Source: Candidatus Gottesmanbacteria bacterium (lineage in GTDB: Bacteria; Patescibacteriota; Microgenomatia; UBA10105; UBA927). From it: a stretch of DNA of 23,600 nucleotides. Under the pieces are notes generated by a model, which saw only the letters and a list, made by a program, of their open reading frames with translations, made no database searches and was not told where the DNA came from. The stretch lies in assembly GCA_016182725.1 (NCBI GenBank), contig JACPFZ010000025.1:1-23600 (forward strand), written 5' to 3'. Shown here in pieces: positions 1 to 7,616 of this stretch. A program made the position numbers and the translations under genes. Every line of letters starts with the position of its first letter. Positions within the stretch are counted from its first letter, which is position 1.

Positions 1-1
1 C

Positions 2-565
2 AAGGCAGGGATCAAATTTCTTGTGAACCAGGGGTTTACAGAAATTATTTTGATTGGTCATAGCACCGGCGCCAATAAAGTGTGTTATTATTCGGCAACA
101 CAGAAAAACGATCATGTCGCGGGTATCGTATTGGCGGGTCCCATGAGCGATCGATTGGAAATAGGTCTCGATATCAAAAAAAGAAAAAAAGTTTTGACTC
201 ATATGCACAGACTAGTTAATCAGGGAAAAGGAGACGCGTTGCTACTTGATTACCACTACTTTCCCATAACACCCAGACGATTTTTGAGTTTATTTGAGCC
301 CGGATCGACGGAAGATACCTTTGATTACGGGGACAAGAAGCCGAAGTTAATGTATTTTTCCAAAATTAGGTTGCCGCTTTTCGTCGTTTTTGCTGGAAAT
401 GATGAATATGCTGATCGGCCAATGCAGGAAATTCAAAACATTTTTGACAAAAATGTGACGTCAAAGCACTATAAGAGTATTATTGTTCCAGGTGCGCTTC
501 ATAAATTCAATGGGAAAGAAAAACGATTTGTTCAAGACGTTGTTACGTGGATCAAGACGTTATAG
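2..565 (+). CDS. alpha/beta hydrolase, 5'-truncated by window edge
   Basis: The reading frame is open to the left edge, so the start lies upstream; the GTG at 23 is probably an internal valine. The visible 187 residues are the C-terminal part of an alpha/beta-hydrolase fold. A nucleophile elbow GHSTGA carries the serine. VVFAGNDEYADRP supplies the likely acidic residue and PGALHKF the likely histidine, in the correct order and spacing for a Ser-Asp-His triad. The lack of a signal peptide cannot be judged. Substrate is unknown; small serine hydrolases of this type include esterases, lipases and DUF1749-like proteins. The gene ends just before the first copy of the palindromic operator-like repeat. 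The fold is secure, the substrate is not. Confidence 0.85.
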   Translation, partial: KAGIKFLVNQGFTEIILIGHSTGANKVCYYSATQKNDHVAGIVLAGPMSDRLEIGLDIKKRKKVLTHMHRLVNQGKGDALLLDYHYFPITPRRFLSLFEPGSTEDTFDYGDKKPKLMYFSKIRLPLFVVFAGNDEYADRPMQEIQNIFDKNVTSKHYKSIIVPGALHKFNGKEKRFVQDVVTWIKTL

Positions 566-571
566 AAGAAA

Positions 572-599
572 TGTTATCATGTTCTAGAACATGATAACA
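572..599. promoter_or_regulatory. 28-bp perfect palindrome, operator-like copy 1
   Basis: The arms TGTTATCAT and ATGATAACA flank the core GTTCTAGAAC, giving a perfect 28-bp inverted repeat without spacer. Near-identical copies lie at 11202-11229 and 11706-11733. A weaker core TTCTAGAAC follows at 621-629. No T-run follows, so an intrinsic terminator is unlikely. It lies about 60 bp upstream of the DUF5674 start. A binding site for the TrpR-like regulator encoded at 11236 is inferred, because one copy sits directly before that gene. Confidence 0.7.
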
Positions 600-659
600 G
601 AAGCGTATAGAAGGAAAAATTTCTAGAACTTGTACACATGTTTTTGCTGTTATTGATAT

Positions 660-990
660 ATGTTGATCATTCTTACCCAAAAAACAACACCAGAACAAAT
701 TGAAAAAATGTCAGAGGATTACGAAGGGTATCAAATTTGTTGTTGATGTTGGCAAAAAGATTGTTGCCGGCTGTGGAGAGCGGCATGTGGAGGGAGAGCA
801 AAAATTACTGGAAAGCGGTTCTTCGCAGGAAGATCTCTGGGGCGGAGGGATTGATTGGGAGACAAAAGAAGTTAATTACAATTCCATGATTAACCTTCGG
901 CCGCAGCAGGGAAATCCGAGCCGTGACGTAATGGATAAGGACGTGAGAAAACAAATTGATGAAATTATAAAAGAAATTTTTAGTCTATGA
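660..990 (+). pseudogene. DUF5674-family protein, frameshifted
   Basis: An ATG at 660 opens MLIILTQKTTPEQIEKM and continues to EGY, then runs out of frame and stops at 744-746. The following residues, IKFVVDVGKKIVAGCGERH and onward through GGGIDWETKEVNYNSMINLRP, continue in the next frame to the TGA at 988. Joined, they give one protein of about 110 residues resembling the DUF5674 family of unknown function. The break falls at positions 729-732, where GGTATC probably replaces GGTATATC, a loss of two bases in a TA repeat. The gene is therefore either a recent pseudogene or carries a sequencing or assembly indel. The TTG-started reading from 700 would drop the conserved N-terminus. The next gene overlaps its stop as ATGA, implying translational coupling. 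No function is known. Confidence 0.75.
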
Positions 991-1292
991 AAGACCAACT
1001 TCTTTTAGATATTGCCATGAATTTGACGAGGATCGGCAATTGGGCAGCGGATGATTTTGTCGGAAAACAAAATCGCATACAAACATTTTTAAAACAGACG
1101 GACGACTATCTCAAAAAGTTACCTATTCACACGTATCCTCCGAGGTTACAAAAGACACTGAGTTGTTTTCAAGCGACCTATGACAAACTTACTGACGAAG
1201 CCAAGAAAAAACCAGAAGATTCTCTCCGCTGGGCCGAAGAAATGATGACCTGGGGAAATATTTTGACTCACCGAGCAAATCTTACTGCGTAA
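987..1292 (+). CDS. small conserved-looking hypothetical protein
   Basis: This predicts 101 residues, starting at the ATG that overlaps the stop of the DUF5674 gene (ATGA), so the two are probably translated together. It is soluble and mainly helical, with RIGNWAADDFVGK near the N-terminus, a KKLPIHTYPPRL segment and RWAEEMMTWGNILTHR near the C-terminus. No transmembrane segment, signal peptide or metal-binding motif is visible. I do not recognise a named family. Its last 11 bases overlap, tail to tail, the M23 peptidase remnant on the other strand. If the palindrome at 572 is an operator, this gene would share that control. Confidence 0.75.
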   Translation: MKDQLLLDIAMNLTRIGNWAADDFVGKQNRIQTFLKQTDDYLKKLPIHTYPPRLQKTLSCFQATYDKLTDEAKKKPEDSLRWAEEMMTWGNILTHRANLTA

Positions 1293-1380
1293 TTTCCGGT
1301 AGCATTTCGAGGGGGTTGATGGGTGTGCCGTCCTGGTAGATTTCAAAATGTAAATGGTTGCCGGTAGCCCAACCGGTTGT
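1282..1380 (-). pseudogene. 3' stub of an M23 (LytM-type) peptidase gene
   Basis: The minus strand reads TGWATGNHLHFEIYQDG, then TPINPLEMLPEITQ and a TAA at 1284-1282. This matches the C-terminal end of M23 zinc endopeptidase domains: the HxH motif followed by FE and an NP-L ending. Only about 32 codons remain. Upstream of about 1380 the expected glycine-rich sequence is lost (the frame reads RRVT), and the DNA becomes the promoter and start of the PEGA protein on the plus strand. It is therefore a truncated remnant or an assembly junction, not a working gene. Confidence 0.75.
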
Positions 1381-1406
1381 CACCCTCCTCCATTTTGTGC
1401 TATGAT
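1377..1406 (+). promoter_or_regulatory. sigma70-type promoter of the PEGA/SH3b gene
   Basis: TTGTCA (1377-1382) and TATGAT (1401-1406) are separated by 18 bp, each one base from consensus. Transcription would begin at about 1412-1416, at the start codon, so the mRNA would be leaderless. The -35 box lies exactly where similarity to the M23 remnant ends. Confidence 0.7.
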
Positions 1407-1415
1407 CGGATGATC

Positions 1416-2309
1416 ATGCGGCGTAAGGTTTTTTTCCTCGCGGGCGTTGTGGGGTTTATCCTTCTCTTAGTTGGTCTTGTGAAACTTGCAATCGGCAGTC
1501 AACCCAAGCAAGGAGTGTTGAAAGTGGACAGTATGCCGTCGGCAAGCATATTCCTTGATAATAAACACAAAGGCAGAACGCCGTTTGAAGACAAGGTCGA
1601 GGCAGGAGAGCACACGATCAAAATTGTCCCCGATTCAGGCACGTCTACGTCACTGGCAAGTTGGCAAGGGAAAATTACCGTTTCTTCCGGTGCGCTTACG
1701 TATATCAACCGTGATCTTTCCGAGTCTGAACTTTCTTCTGCCGGTGAAGTGTTGTGGTTAGAAAAGATTACGAGCAACAAGTCAGAACTTTCTGTCACCA
1801 CGATTCCAGATGGCGCAACGCTTTTAGTAGATGATGAAAACAAAGGAATAACACCGGTTGCCGTGACCTCTATTGCGAGCGCGGATCACACGATTTCCGT
1901 GACCTCTCCTGGTTTTGTACCGAGAACATTTAAAGCGAAAACACCAACTGGATACAAGCTCAATGCACTTATTCAGTTAGCTCTTTCTACACGAACTGCC
2001 AGTGAGCCACAGGCAAGCGCCTCTGGTTCTCCTACTCCAACGCCCGCGGTTGCCGGGGCCACCACGTCAGCTCCCACGCCTGTAGCCACTCCCACAAAGC
2101 CGTACATTACCATCAAAGACACACCAACTGGATTTTTGCGCGTGAGAACAGGACCCGCAGCGACAGATTCAGGAAAAGTCGTGAAACCCGGAGAAACGTA
2201 CTCGATTCTTGATTCCCAAACTGTTTCCGAAACTATCTGGTATTACATCCTCTATGACGGTACCAATAAAGGCTGGGTCTCCGGTCAGTATGCGGAGAAA
2301 GTGGAGTAA
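1416..2309 (+). CDS. membrane-anchored PEGA-domain and SH3b surface protein
   Basis: This predicts 297 residues from the ATG at 1416 (an ATG at 1410 is also possible); the TTG at 1377 is part of the promoter and is rejected. Residues about 5-27 form one hydrophobic N-terminal anchor with RRK before it, leaving the rest outside the cell. Two PEGA-type repeats follow: GVLKVDSMPSASIFLDNKHK at about 33-70, and SELSVTTIPDGATLLVDD at about 123-170. A Pro/Thr/Ala linker spans about 192-228. A C-terminal bacterial SH3 domain at about 230-297 contains LRVRTGPAATDSGKV and NKGWVSGQYAEKV. PEGA and SH3b modules are associated with surface proteins and wall binding. A structural or wall-tethering role is inferred. 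Its stop abuts the convergent UbiA gene with no spacer. Confidence 0.85.
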   Translation: MRRKVFFLAGVVGFILLLVGLVKLAIGSQPKQGVLKVDSMPSASIFLDNKHKGRTPFEDKVEAGEHTIKIVPDSGTSTSLASWQGKITVSSGALTYINRDLSESELSSAGEVLWLEKITSNKSELSVTTIPDGATLLVDDENKGITPVAVTSIASADHTISVTSPGFVPRTFKAKTPTGYKLNALIQLALSTRTASEPQASASGSPTPTPAVAGATTSAPTPVATPTKPYITIKDTPTGFLRVRTGPAATDSGKVVKPGETYSILDSQTVSETIWYYILYDGTNKGWVSGQYAEKVE

Positions 2310-3248
2310 TTATCCTCCTATACCATATACTACCATGATCACCATGGCACCCCAAAGGATCACGGTGGTCAGAAGCGGTAAATCCGAGGTGAGAATTTTT
2401 TCCGGTGACTCTCCCTTGCCTTCGTAAATAAGTTGCATATAGCGCATGATGCCGAACAGGACAAAGGGAATCGTGATCATCATCCATTTTCGATCCGGAA
2501 TCCCTTGGGTAAATGCATCGTAATTTTGGAAAAAGAATCCGCGATTAATCGGTCGTTCAAAAAAGGTAAAAAAAGCGTATGCCAAAAATGTGGAGTTGGC
2601 AAACATGGCGGTATATGTGTCCAGTAATTTTTCGGAGTAATGAGAAAGACTGGCTCTCGTGTCTTTGGGAACAACGCCGGTGTACGTTTGAATGAGGGTA
2701 AGTTCCGCCCGACGTTTTCCGATGGCTAAAAAAAGCGCGAGAGATACTGCAGCAAGAGCAAGCCAAATAGAGATGTGGTAGCCGGTTGCTGCTTCACCGG
2801 CGTAAACGCGCAGGAGATATCCAGTGGTGATGGTGAGGATATCAACGACGCTTATATGTTTAAGAAATAGGGTATAGGCATATTGCAGAAGAATAAAGGC
2901 AATTGCCATGGCAAGGAATGTTGGGCCGATGAATCTACTCATAAGGAGTCCCACAATGACAAAGAGAGCGGAAAGGGCAAGGGCACCGTTGACGGGCAAT
3001 TTTCCGCTTGCGACCGGGCGGAATTTTTTAAACGGATGTTTCCGGTCGCGCGGCGCATCCAAAATGTCATTAAAGATATAGTTGGACGAGGAGAGGAGGC
3101 AAAATGCAATGAAACCCCAGGTAGTTATGGTAAAGGCGCGTGGGGCAAACAACTGGCCGGTGAAAAGAATCGTTACGTAGAGAGCCAGGTTTTTTAACCA
3201 CTGTCTGGGTCTCGCGGCTCGGATAATCGTGTAAAGAAATTGATCCAT
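2310..3248 (-). CDS. UbiA-family prenyltransferase, DPPR synthase-like
   Basis: This predicts 312 residues starting at MDQFLYTIIRAARPRQWLKN; an upstream ATG would extend it well into the previous gene without family-like sequence. It is a multi-spanning membrane protein with the first Asp-rich motif NDILDAPRDRKHP at about 60-72, followed by KKFRPVASGKLP. The second conserved segment is DILTITTGYLLRVYAG. The motif spacing N-D-x2-D-x3-D-x2-HP-x-K-x2-RP is that of decaprenyl-phosphate 5-phosphoribosyltransferases, which transfer phosphoribose from PRPP to a polyprenyl phosphate. It is last in a minus-strand operon and overlaps the preceding sugar-phosphate transferase by 55 bp. No DprE1/DprE2 genes are in view, so whether the product becomes an arabinose donor is unknown. 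Confidence 0.85.
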   Translation of the reverse strand: MDQFLYTIIRAARPRQWLKNLALYVTILFTGQLFAPRAFTITTWGFIAFCLLSSSNYIFNDILDAPRDRKHPFKKFRPVASGKLPVNGALALSALFVIVGLLMSRFIGPTFLAMAIAFILLQYAYTLFLKHISVVDILTITTGYLLRVYAGEAATGYHISIWLALAAVSLALFLAIGKRRAELTLIQTYTGVVPKDTRASLSHYSEKLLDTYTAMFANSTFLAYAFFTFFERPINRGFFFQNYDAFTQGIPDRKWMMITIPFVLFGIMRYMQLIYEGKGESPEKILTSDLPLLTTVILWGAMVIMVVYGIGG

Positions 3249-4276
3249 ACCAGAAATCCTCCGACACCAGCGGCGACGAGAAACAATACGTACATTTTTT
3301 GTTGACTTGTCACCGTCAGAGCAATTGCCCCCAGTATAGCGGAGAGGATCCAGTAAAACAAGGAAACTCTGCGTTTCCCCCAACCAAAATCCAACAGGCG
3401 GTGGTGGAGGTGTCCGCGATCAGCAGTGACCAGAGATTTTTTTCTTCCGATCCTGCGAATCAAGGTATACACGGCGTCCGTCATGGGTACCCCTAATACC
3501 AAAAGCATGGTACCGAATTTTCCGTAGGACAAAATCGCAAGGAGTGCAAGAAGAAAACCAGCAAGTGTTTTCCCCCCATAGCCAGGCATAATTTTTTGGG
3601 GGTAAAAATTCCATGGAATAAACCCAAGAAAACTTCCGGCAACAACAAAGGCCAAGATGGTGACCGATACCTGTGAAGGATCGACAGTAGAAAACCGCAA
3701 TGAGAGAAGTCCCAGCACAAAAGCGCTTATGGCCACAAATCCCGGCATTTGTCCCTCCACGCCCGCTGACCACCCAATGATGTTCATCGTCCACATAATC
3801 CATACAAGTGCAAACAGGTCTGCCCATACGAGAATCGAGTGAGGGCCGAAAAACTGAAATGAAATACGCCAGGTATCCAAATGAAGGATTCCACCGGTTA
3901 TTGGATTGGTAATATAGGGAATCCCTGCGCCGGCGGATACTGCAACTGCCGCTGCGATACCATTGATAACTAAGCGTACGTACGGATTGACGTCTTTTCG
4001 GTCGTCAAGAAGCCCAATGACGACCAGGAGGAGAGATCCCAGGAGTATGCCAATAATGAGTTTTGTTATTGGAATAAATAGCATAATGCCTATAAAAACG
4101 CCGATAGCAATGGCCAGCCCTCCGGCGCGGGGAATAATCCCTTTATGCGTGTGGGCTGGGTGGAAGCGTTTTTTGGGATCGTCAACAAGACCCATCCGTC
4201 TCGCCAGGTTCGCAACCAGCGGGGTTACCAAAAATGTTGCGGCGGCCGAAACGAGCGATGGCAGAAAAAAATTCAT
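3194..4276 (-). CDS. MraY/WecA-type polyprenyl-phosphate sugar-1-phosphate transferase
   Basis: This predicts 360 residues and about ten membrane segments. Family motifs are GLVDDPKKRFH with PRAGG (29-53), GLLDDRKDVNP (88-98, the metal-binding Asp pair), NIIGWSAGVEGQMPG (165-179) and DRGHLHHRLLDFG (286-298). Such enzymes attach a sugar-1-phosphate from a UDP-sugar to undecaprenyl phosphate, starting lipid-linked glycan synthesis. Oddly, the segment that usually reads PGDxGS has PGYGGKTLAG (231-240), lacking the acidic residue, and the NxxDGxDG motif is altered to GWSAGVEG. The start is the ATG in TGATG overlapping the preceding stop; a GTG at 4279 is an alternative. A WecA-like role is more likely than MraY. 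The sugar is unknown. Confidence 0.85.
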   Translation of the reverse strand: MNFFLPSLVSAAATFLVTPLVANLARRMGLVDDPKKRFHPAHTHKGIIPRAGGLAIAIGVFIGIMLFIPITKLIIGILLGSLLLVVIGLLDDRKDVNPYVRLVINGIAAAVAVSAGAGIPYITNPITGGILHLDTWRISFQFFGPHSILVWADLFALVWIMWTMNIIGWSAGVEGQMPGFVAISAFVLGLLSLRFSTVDPSQVSVTILAFVVAGSFLGFIPWNFYPQKIMPGYGGKTLAGFLLALLAILSYGKFGTMLLVLGVPMTDAVYTLIRRIGRKKSLVTADRGHLHHRLLDFGWGKRRVSLFYWILSAILGAIALTVTSQQKMYVLFLVAAGVGGFLVWINFFTRLSEPRDPDSG

Positions 4277-4641
4277 CACGTTATAAGAAAGAGAATTTTA
4301 ACGAGTGTGAGAAATGAGAGGAAACTTACGAGAAAGGTGGTGAGGAACAAGGCTTGGGTAAAAATGCGATAGCGGTTGCCCTGCCAGGCAACGATTGTGA
4401 GATCCAGGGCGTACCAAAACAGGCTTCCGAAAGGAAGAAGAAATAACCAGGCGGGATGGGCAAGTTGTTCCATTCCCCATGGTTTGGAATACCAAAGAGG
4501 AACTGCCGGGGGAAGGACTGGCCATCGAAAGAGAAGCAGTGCCAACGATCCGACAAAAAAAAGAAGAGAAAACTTTACGCTCACATTGACCACCCAATTA
4601 GACTTGAGTTCGCTTGCGGTGATGGTTAATTGTCGAATCAT
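4276..4641 (-). CDS. small integral membrane protein, unknown
   Basis: This predicts 121 residues with three probable transmembrane segments: about 22-42 (VKFSLLFFVGSLALLLF), about 63-85 (PAWLFLLPFGSLFWYALDL) and about 96-120. A loop, PAVPLWYSKPWGMEQLAHP, lies between the first two. It starts 3 bp after the stop of the GT-C gene and its TGA overlaps the ATG of the WecA-like gene, so it belongs to the glycosyltransferase operon. No catalytic motif is seen. An accessory role in membrane glycan assembly is guessed from position only. Confidence 0.8.
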   Translation of the reverse strand: MIRQLTITASELKSNWVVNVSVKFSLLFFVGSLALLLFRWPVLPPAVPLWYSKPWGMEQLAHPAWLFLLPFGSLFWYALDLTIVAWQGNRYRIFTQALFLTTFLVSFLSFLTLVKILFLIT

Positions 4642-4644
4642 ACC

Positions 4645-5979
4645 TTACCGTCGCGATTTCTGATATGCGTTTATGACATCTGTTTGAAACAGTACCATAA
4701 AAGAGCCGTCCTCATTGACGAGGAATGCTCGAGCAGGATAACTAGGCAGAGTCGTCGCCATGTGGATAGGAAGCGCATCGCCTACATACCACGGAAACGG
4801 TGACTCATGAGGATTGTAGAGAAATACACGGTTTGGGTGTTTGCTGTAGTACATGCTCTCAAAGAGAATAAGCGGTGTTTTGGCATAGACGACATCGCCT
4901 TCACTTGCCAGCGTGTTGATTTGGGCGAAAGTTCTACGCATATCAACCTTTTTATGAAACTGTGGAAACCAAAGATTTGCGCTAGTGAGCATTGCGACAA
5001 TAAAAAATCCCACTGCGCGTTTAAGCGTACGACTTTTAATGGTTTCAATTGCAAACGCAATGAGAAACACTTCCGCAATGGTGACAAAGATAAGGTAGCG
5101 GTTGACGAAAATCGGTTTGACAAAGGAAACGCCGATAACGGTGGCAAGCGGGATGAGAACAATAAGAAAAAAGAACAAATTTCTTGATCGTTTTTCTCTT
5201 GACTTCAGTGCCCAGAGGAAAAGCAGAGCGAGAATAAACGATACGCCTGCGGTTACCGGCCAAAGAAACCCAGGGGTTCCCTCGTAGCCAAAAAACATAT
5301 TGCCCAATACGGACTGGACGAGATTGAAATTTACGGGATAGTACCATGAGGAGTTTAATTTGCTTGATGCCCGAAGAATAATAAGTAGCCACGGCGTGAT
5401 AAGGAGTCCGATAGCTACCAGCGACTGCACCATGGGGTTAGCTATGAGTGAACGTCGTATACCAATGCTGCGGTGATGAATAATAAGATAGTGGAGGAGA
5501 GAGGTTGCGGGAAGGAAGACGAAAAACGCATGAGTATAAAAACCTAACACAGAAGCGGCAACAAATAGCCGCCATTTTTTTTCAAGATACCCATACATGG
5601 CAAGAATGGCAAAAAATACATACCATCCATAGGTACGCACCTCAAACGCGTAGTAGGCAAGCTGCGGGTTGGCAAAAAACGTAAGCGGCAAAAACCATGA
5701 CAACCAATGATGTTTAAAAAGTTTTTCCGCCCAAACGATGACCACAATGGTGGCTGCGGCAAACGCAAAAAGTGAGAGTGATCGCGCAGCAATTTCAGTG
5801 GTACCAAAAAGCTTCATCCAAACATGGAGGAGGATGTAGTACAGTGGCGGCTCAAAGGTAAGTTTTCCAAAAAAGAATGAAATGGGGCGCTGAGCGAGTA
5901 AAATTGAATATGCTTCATCCCGCCAGAGACTTTGGGTAAAATAGAGAAGCGGTGTATGGATAAGAAGAAAATTTATCAT
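4645..5979 (-). CDS. GT-C fold (GT39/PMT-like) membrane glycosyltransferase
   Basis: This predicts 444 residues that are highly hydrophobic with roughly ten membrane segments. The first extracytoplasmic loop has SLWRDEAYS, the acidic motif of GT-C enzymes that use polyprenyl-phosphate sugars. It is followed by FEPPLYYILLHVWMKLFG and RSLSLFAF, typical of the ArnT/PMT_2/GT39 superfamily. A soluble tail of about 100 residues from AQINTLASEGDVVYAK is likely extracytoplasmic. It is first in the operon with the small membrane protein, the WecA-like and the UbiA genes. That fits a pathway in which lipid-linked sugars made by those enzymes are transferred outside the membrane. Acceptor and sugar are unknown. 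The gene starts at the only good ATG before an AT-rich repeat region. Confidence 0.85.
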   Translation of the reverse strand: MINFLLIHTPLLYFTQSLWRDEAYSILLAQRPISFFFGKLTFEPPLYYILLHVWMKLFGTTEIAARSLSLFAFAAATIVVIVWAEKLFKHHWLSWFLPLTFFANPQLAYYAFEVRTYGWYVFFAILAMYGYLEKKWRLFVAASVLGFYTHAFFVFLPATSLLHYLIIHHRSIGIRRSLIANPMVQSLVAIGLLITPWLLIILRASSKLNSSWYYPVNFNLVQSVLGNMFFGYEGTPGFLWPVTAGVSFILALLFLWALKSREKRSRNLFFFLIVLIPLATVIGVSFVKPIFVNRYLIFVTIAEVFLIAFAIETIKSRTLKRAVGFFIVAMLTSANLWFPQFHKKVDMRRTFAQINTLASEGDVVYAKTPLILFESMYYSKHPNRVFLYNPHESPFPWYVGDALPIHMATTLPSYPARAFLVNEDGSFMVLFQTDVINAYQKSRR

Positions 5980-6049
5980 AATATGTATTTGAGGTTAGAC
6001 GTGAGAATTTAGAAATTGGATGAAGGAAGTTAGAGATAAGAGGTTAGAA

Positions 6050-6117
6050 AATTCTAACTTCAAATTTCTAATTTCCAATTCTAACTTCAAATTTCTATTC
6101 GTCTAATTTCAATTTCT
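6050..6117. repeat. AT-rich degenerate heptamer repeat between genes
   Basis: A 21-bp direct repeat is present at 6050-6070 and 6077-6097, within a tract of degenerate 7-bp units such as AATTTCT, AATTTCC and AATTCTA. A short hairpin GTTAGAA/TTCTAAC lies at 6043-6058. This is the main content of the 5980-6121 gap between the GT-C and GT2 genes. The units resemble in-frame arrays in tpiA (18889) and the helicase-nuclease gene (12366, 12956). Confidence 0.7.
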
Positions 6118-6121
6118 TCTA

Positions 6122-7603
6122 TTATACCTTCTCTGTTACTCGGTATTCCAGTCGTTTTCCCAGCATGAGTCTCGTGTGCGCGTCAAGTCCAGGAAGGGCG
6201 CCGAGAAAGAAAGACACAATGGGTAAGGTGAGCCATTGGAGGTAGAGGAAGGGCAGTCTCCAGCGAGCAAACTCTTTGGGTCTGGGTGGTTTGGTACGAG
6301 CATCGAGAATAATGACGACTAAGAGAAAAGCTGCGGAAACCGTCAGGATGCCGGAAGAGAGGCTAGACAGATTGTGGCCAAGAACGGTGCGCCTAAAGGC
6401 AGGATTAATAATTGGAGGAATCGAACTTCCGATGGTTAAGATAAACCAGTTAGCCGGCCAGAAAATATGTTGTTCGAGAAGTTGCAACAGTCGCCGAAGT
6501 CGATCAGGAAAAGCAATTTCGTTATGGATGAGGGTATTCTTGATGACGAATGGAACGTCTGATATGCCCCAAGCCCACCGTTTGGCCTGTTCGTACTGAT
6601 TGACCATCGTCCGCCAAAAACCGTGGCTTTCCGCAGCATCCACGAGTATCGGCAAGAAGATACTTTTGGTTCGCACTTTTTGTCCCAACATAAAGTAGAC
6701 TTTGAAAAAAAGATGGTAGTCTTCTGGAATCACGTCTACGCCCCAATAGCCAGCTGCAACCGCGGTGGCAAGAGGGAGGGAATAGGTGGAGAAATTAATA
6801 AGTCGGTTGCCTTGTGACAGGAGGGAAAGGTTCCAGATGCTATTCATGGTATTGAGCACCCTACTGGGTAATGGAATACGCCAGATATTGGAATAGAAAA
6901 GGATTGCACCTTGATAAAAATGATAGAGACGGTCAGGGTCAGTAAGGAATGTATAGCTTAAATAAGAAAAGTACTTAGGATGCAGCATCGCATCAGCATC
7001 GCAGGAAGTGACGGTCACCTGTTCAATCGGGATGCGCCATTTTTTGAGTTCTTTGACTACTTCTTTTCCGGCCCACGCCATATTGGAAGATTTTCCCGCA
7101 ACTTCATCAGCTGTAAGCACATGTGTTGTTGTAAGAAAATGGCCAAACCGATTTCCAAATTCTTCTTTTAGTATGCGAATTGTTTCCGATGCATCAGGAT
7201 CTTTCGCTTCAGTAGCAAGAACCACAATAAGGCGCTCTTTAGGATAATCCTGATTCGTGAGATTTTCTAAGGTTCGTCTCAAGATGTGAATAGGCTCATG
7301 GAATTCAGGAACAATGACGACATGATAGAGATTTGGGAATTCTTTGACCGATTTTGCTAATGAAAGCCAATCAATAGCTACATGCGCCCGCATGGTAATG
7401 AACGACCGCATCGCATGGTATGCGAGCGTAATCGACTTATAGAACCAATAGACATCAAATGTTATGACAATGTAGGCAACGAGTGCAGGGTGTCGAAAGG
7501 AGAGCCAGAATGGCATGGTAATGAGGAGCCATGAAATGGTGGGGAGAAGGATTTCGAAAAACCGTTGGATTCTTTGCGGGTACCGAGTGAATATTTGGCC
7601 CAT
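6122..7603 (-). CDS. membrane-bound family 2 glycosyltransferase
   Basis: This predicts 493 residues from MGQIFTRYPQ; a longer start at 7645 would overlap tatD by 29 bp and is less likely. Two N-terminal membrane segments (about 17-60) precede a cytoplasmic GT-A domain. That domain contains the nucleotide-sugar region VVIVPEFHEP (95-104), a DAD metal motif in TSCDADAML (199-207), an ED pair in IPEDYHLFF (292-300) and a Q-x-x-R-W-like QAKRW (339-343). Three or four C-terminal membrane segments follow. This layout is that of processive cellulose- or hyaluronan-synthase-like GT2 enzymes. The product is unknown. It is the last gene of the metG-tatD operon, which gives no functional clue. Confidence 0.85.
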   Translation of the reverse strand: MGQIFTRYPQRIQRFFEILLPTISWLLITMPFWLSFRHPALVAYIVITFDVYWFYKSITLAYHAMRSFITMRAHVAIDWLSLAKSVKEFPNLYHVVIVPEFHEPIHILRRTLENLTNQDYPKERLIVVLATEAKDPDASETIRILKEEFGNRFGHFLTTTHVLTADEVAGKSSNMAWAGKEVVKELKKWRIPIEQVTVTSCDADAMLHPKYFSYLSYTFLTDPDRLYHFYQGAILFYSNIWRIPLPSRVLNTMNSIWNLSLLSQGNRLINFSTYSLPLATAVAAGYWGVDVIPEDYHLFFKVYFMLGQKVRTKSIFLPILVDAAESHGFWRTMVNQYEQAKRWAWGISDVPFVIKNTLIHNEIAFPDRLRRLLQLLEQHIFWPANWFILTIGSSIPPIINPAFRRTVLGHNLSSLSSGILTVSAAFLLVVIILDARTKPPRPKEFARWRLPFLYLQWLTLPIVSFFLGALPGLDAHTRLMLGKRLEYRVTEKV

Positions 7604-7616
7604 AGGAATAGGCTCA

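Noticed and set aside
572..599. Palindromes at 572, 11202 and 11706 as intrinsic terminators
   Set aside because: None is followed by a T-run, the symmetry has no natural loop, and copy 2 lies six bases before a start codon.
1377..1415. TTG start at 1377 for the PEGA protein
   Set aside because: The TTG is the -35 box of a good promoter; ATG at 1410 or 1416 precedes a clean basic and hydrophobic signal anchor.
6050..6117. CRISPR array or attachment site
   Set aside because: Units are only about 7 bp, degenerate, with no spacers of regular length and no cas, tRNA or integrase gene nearby.
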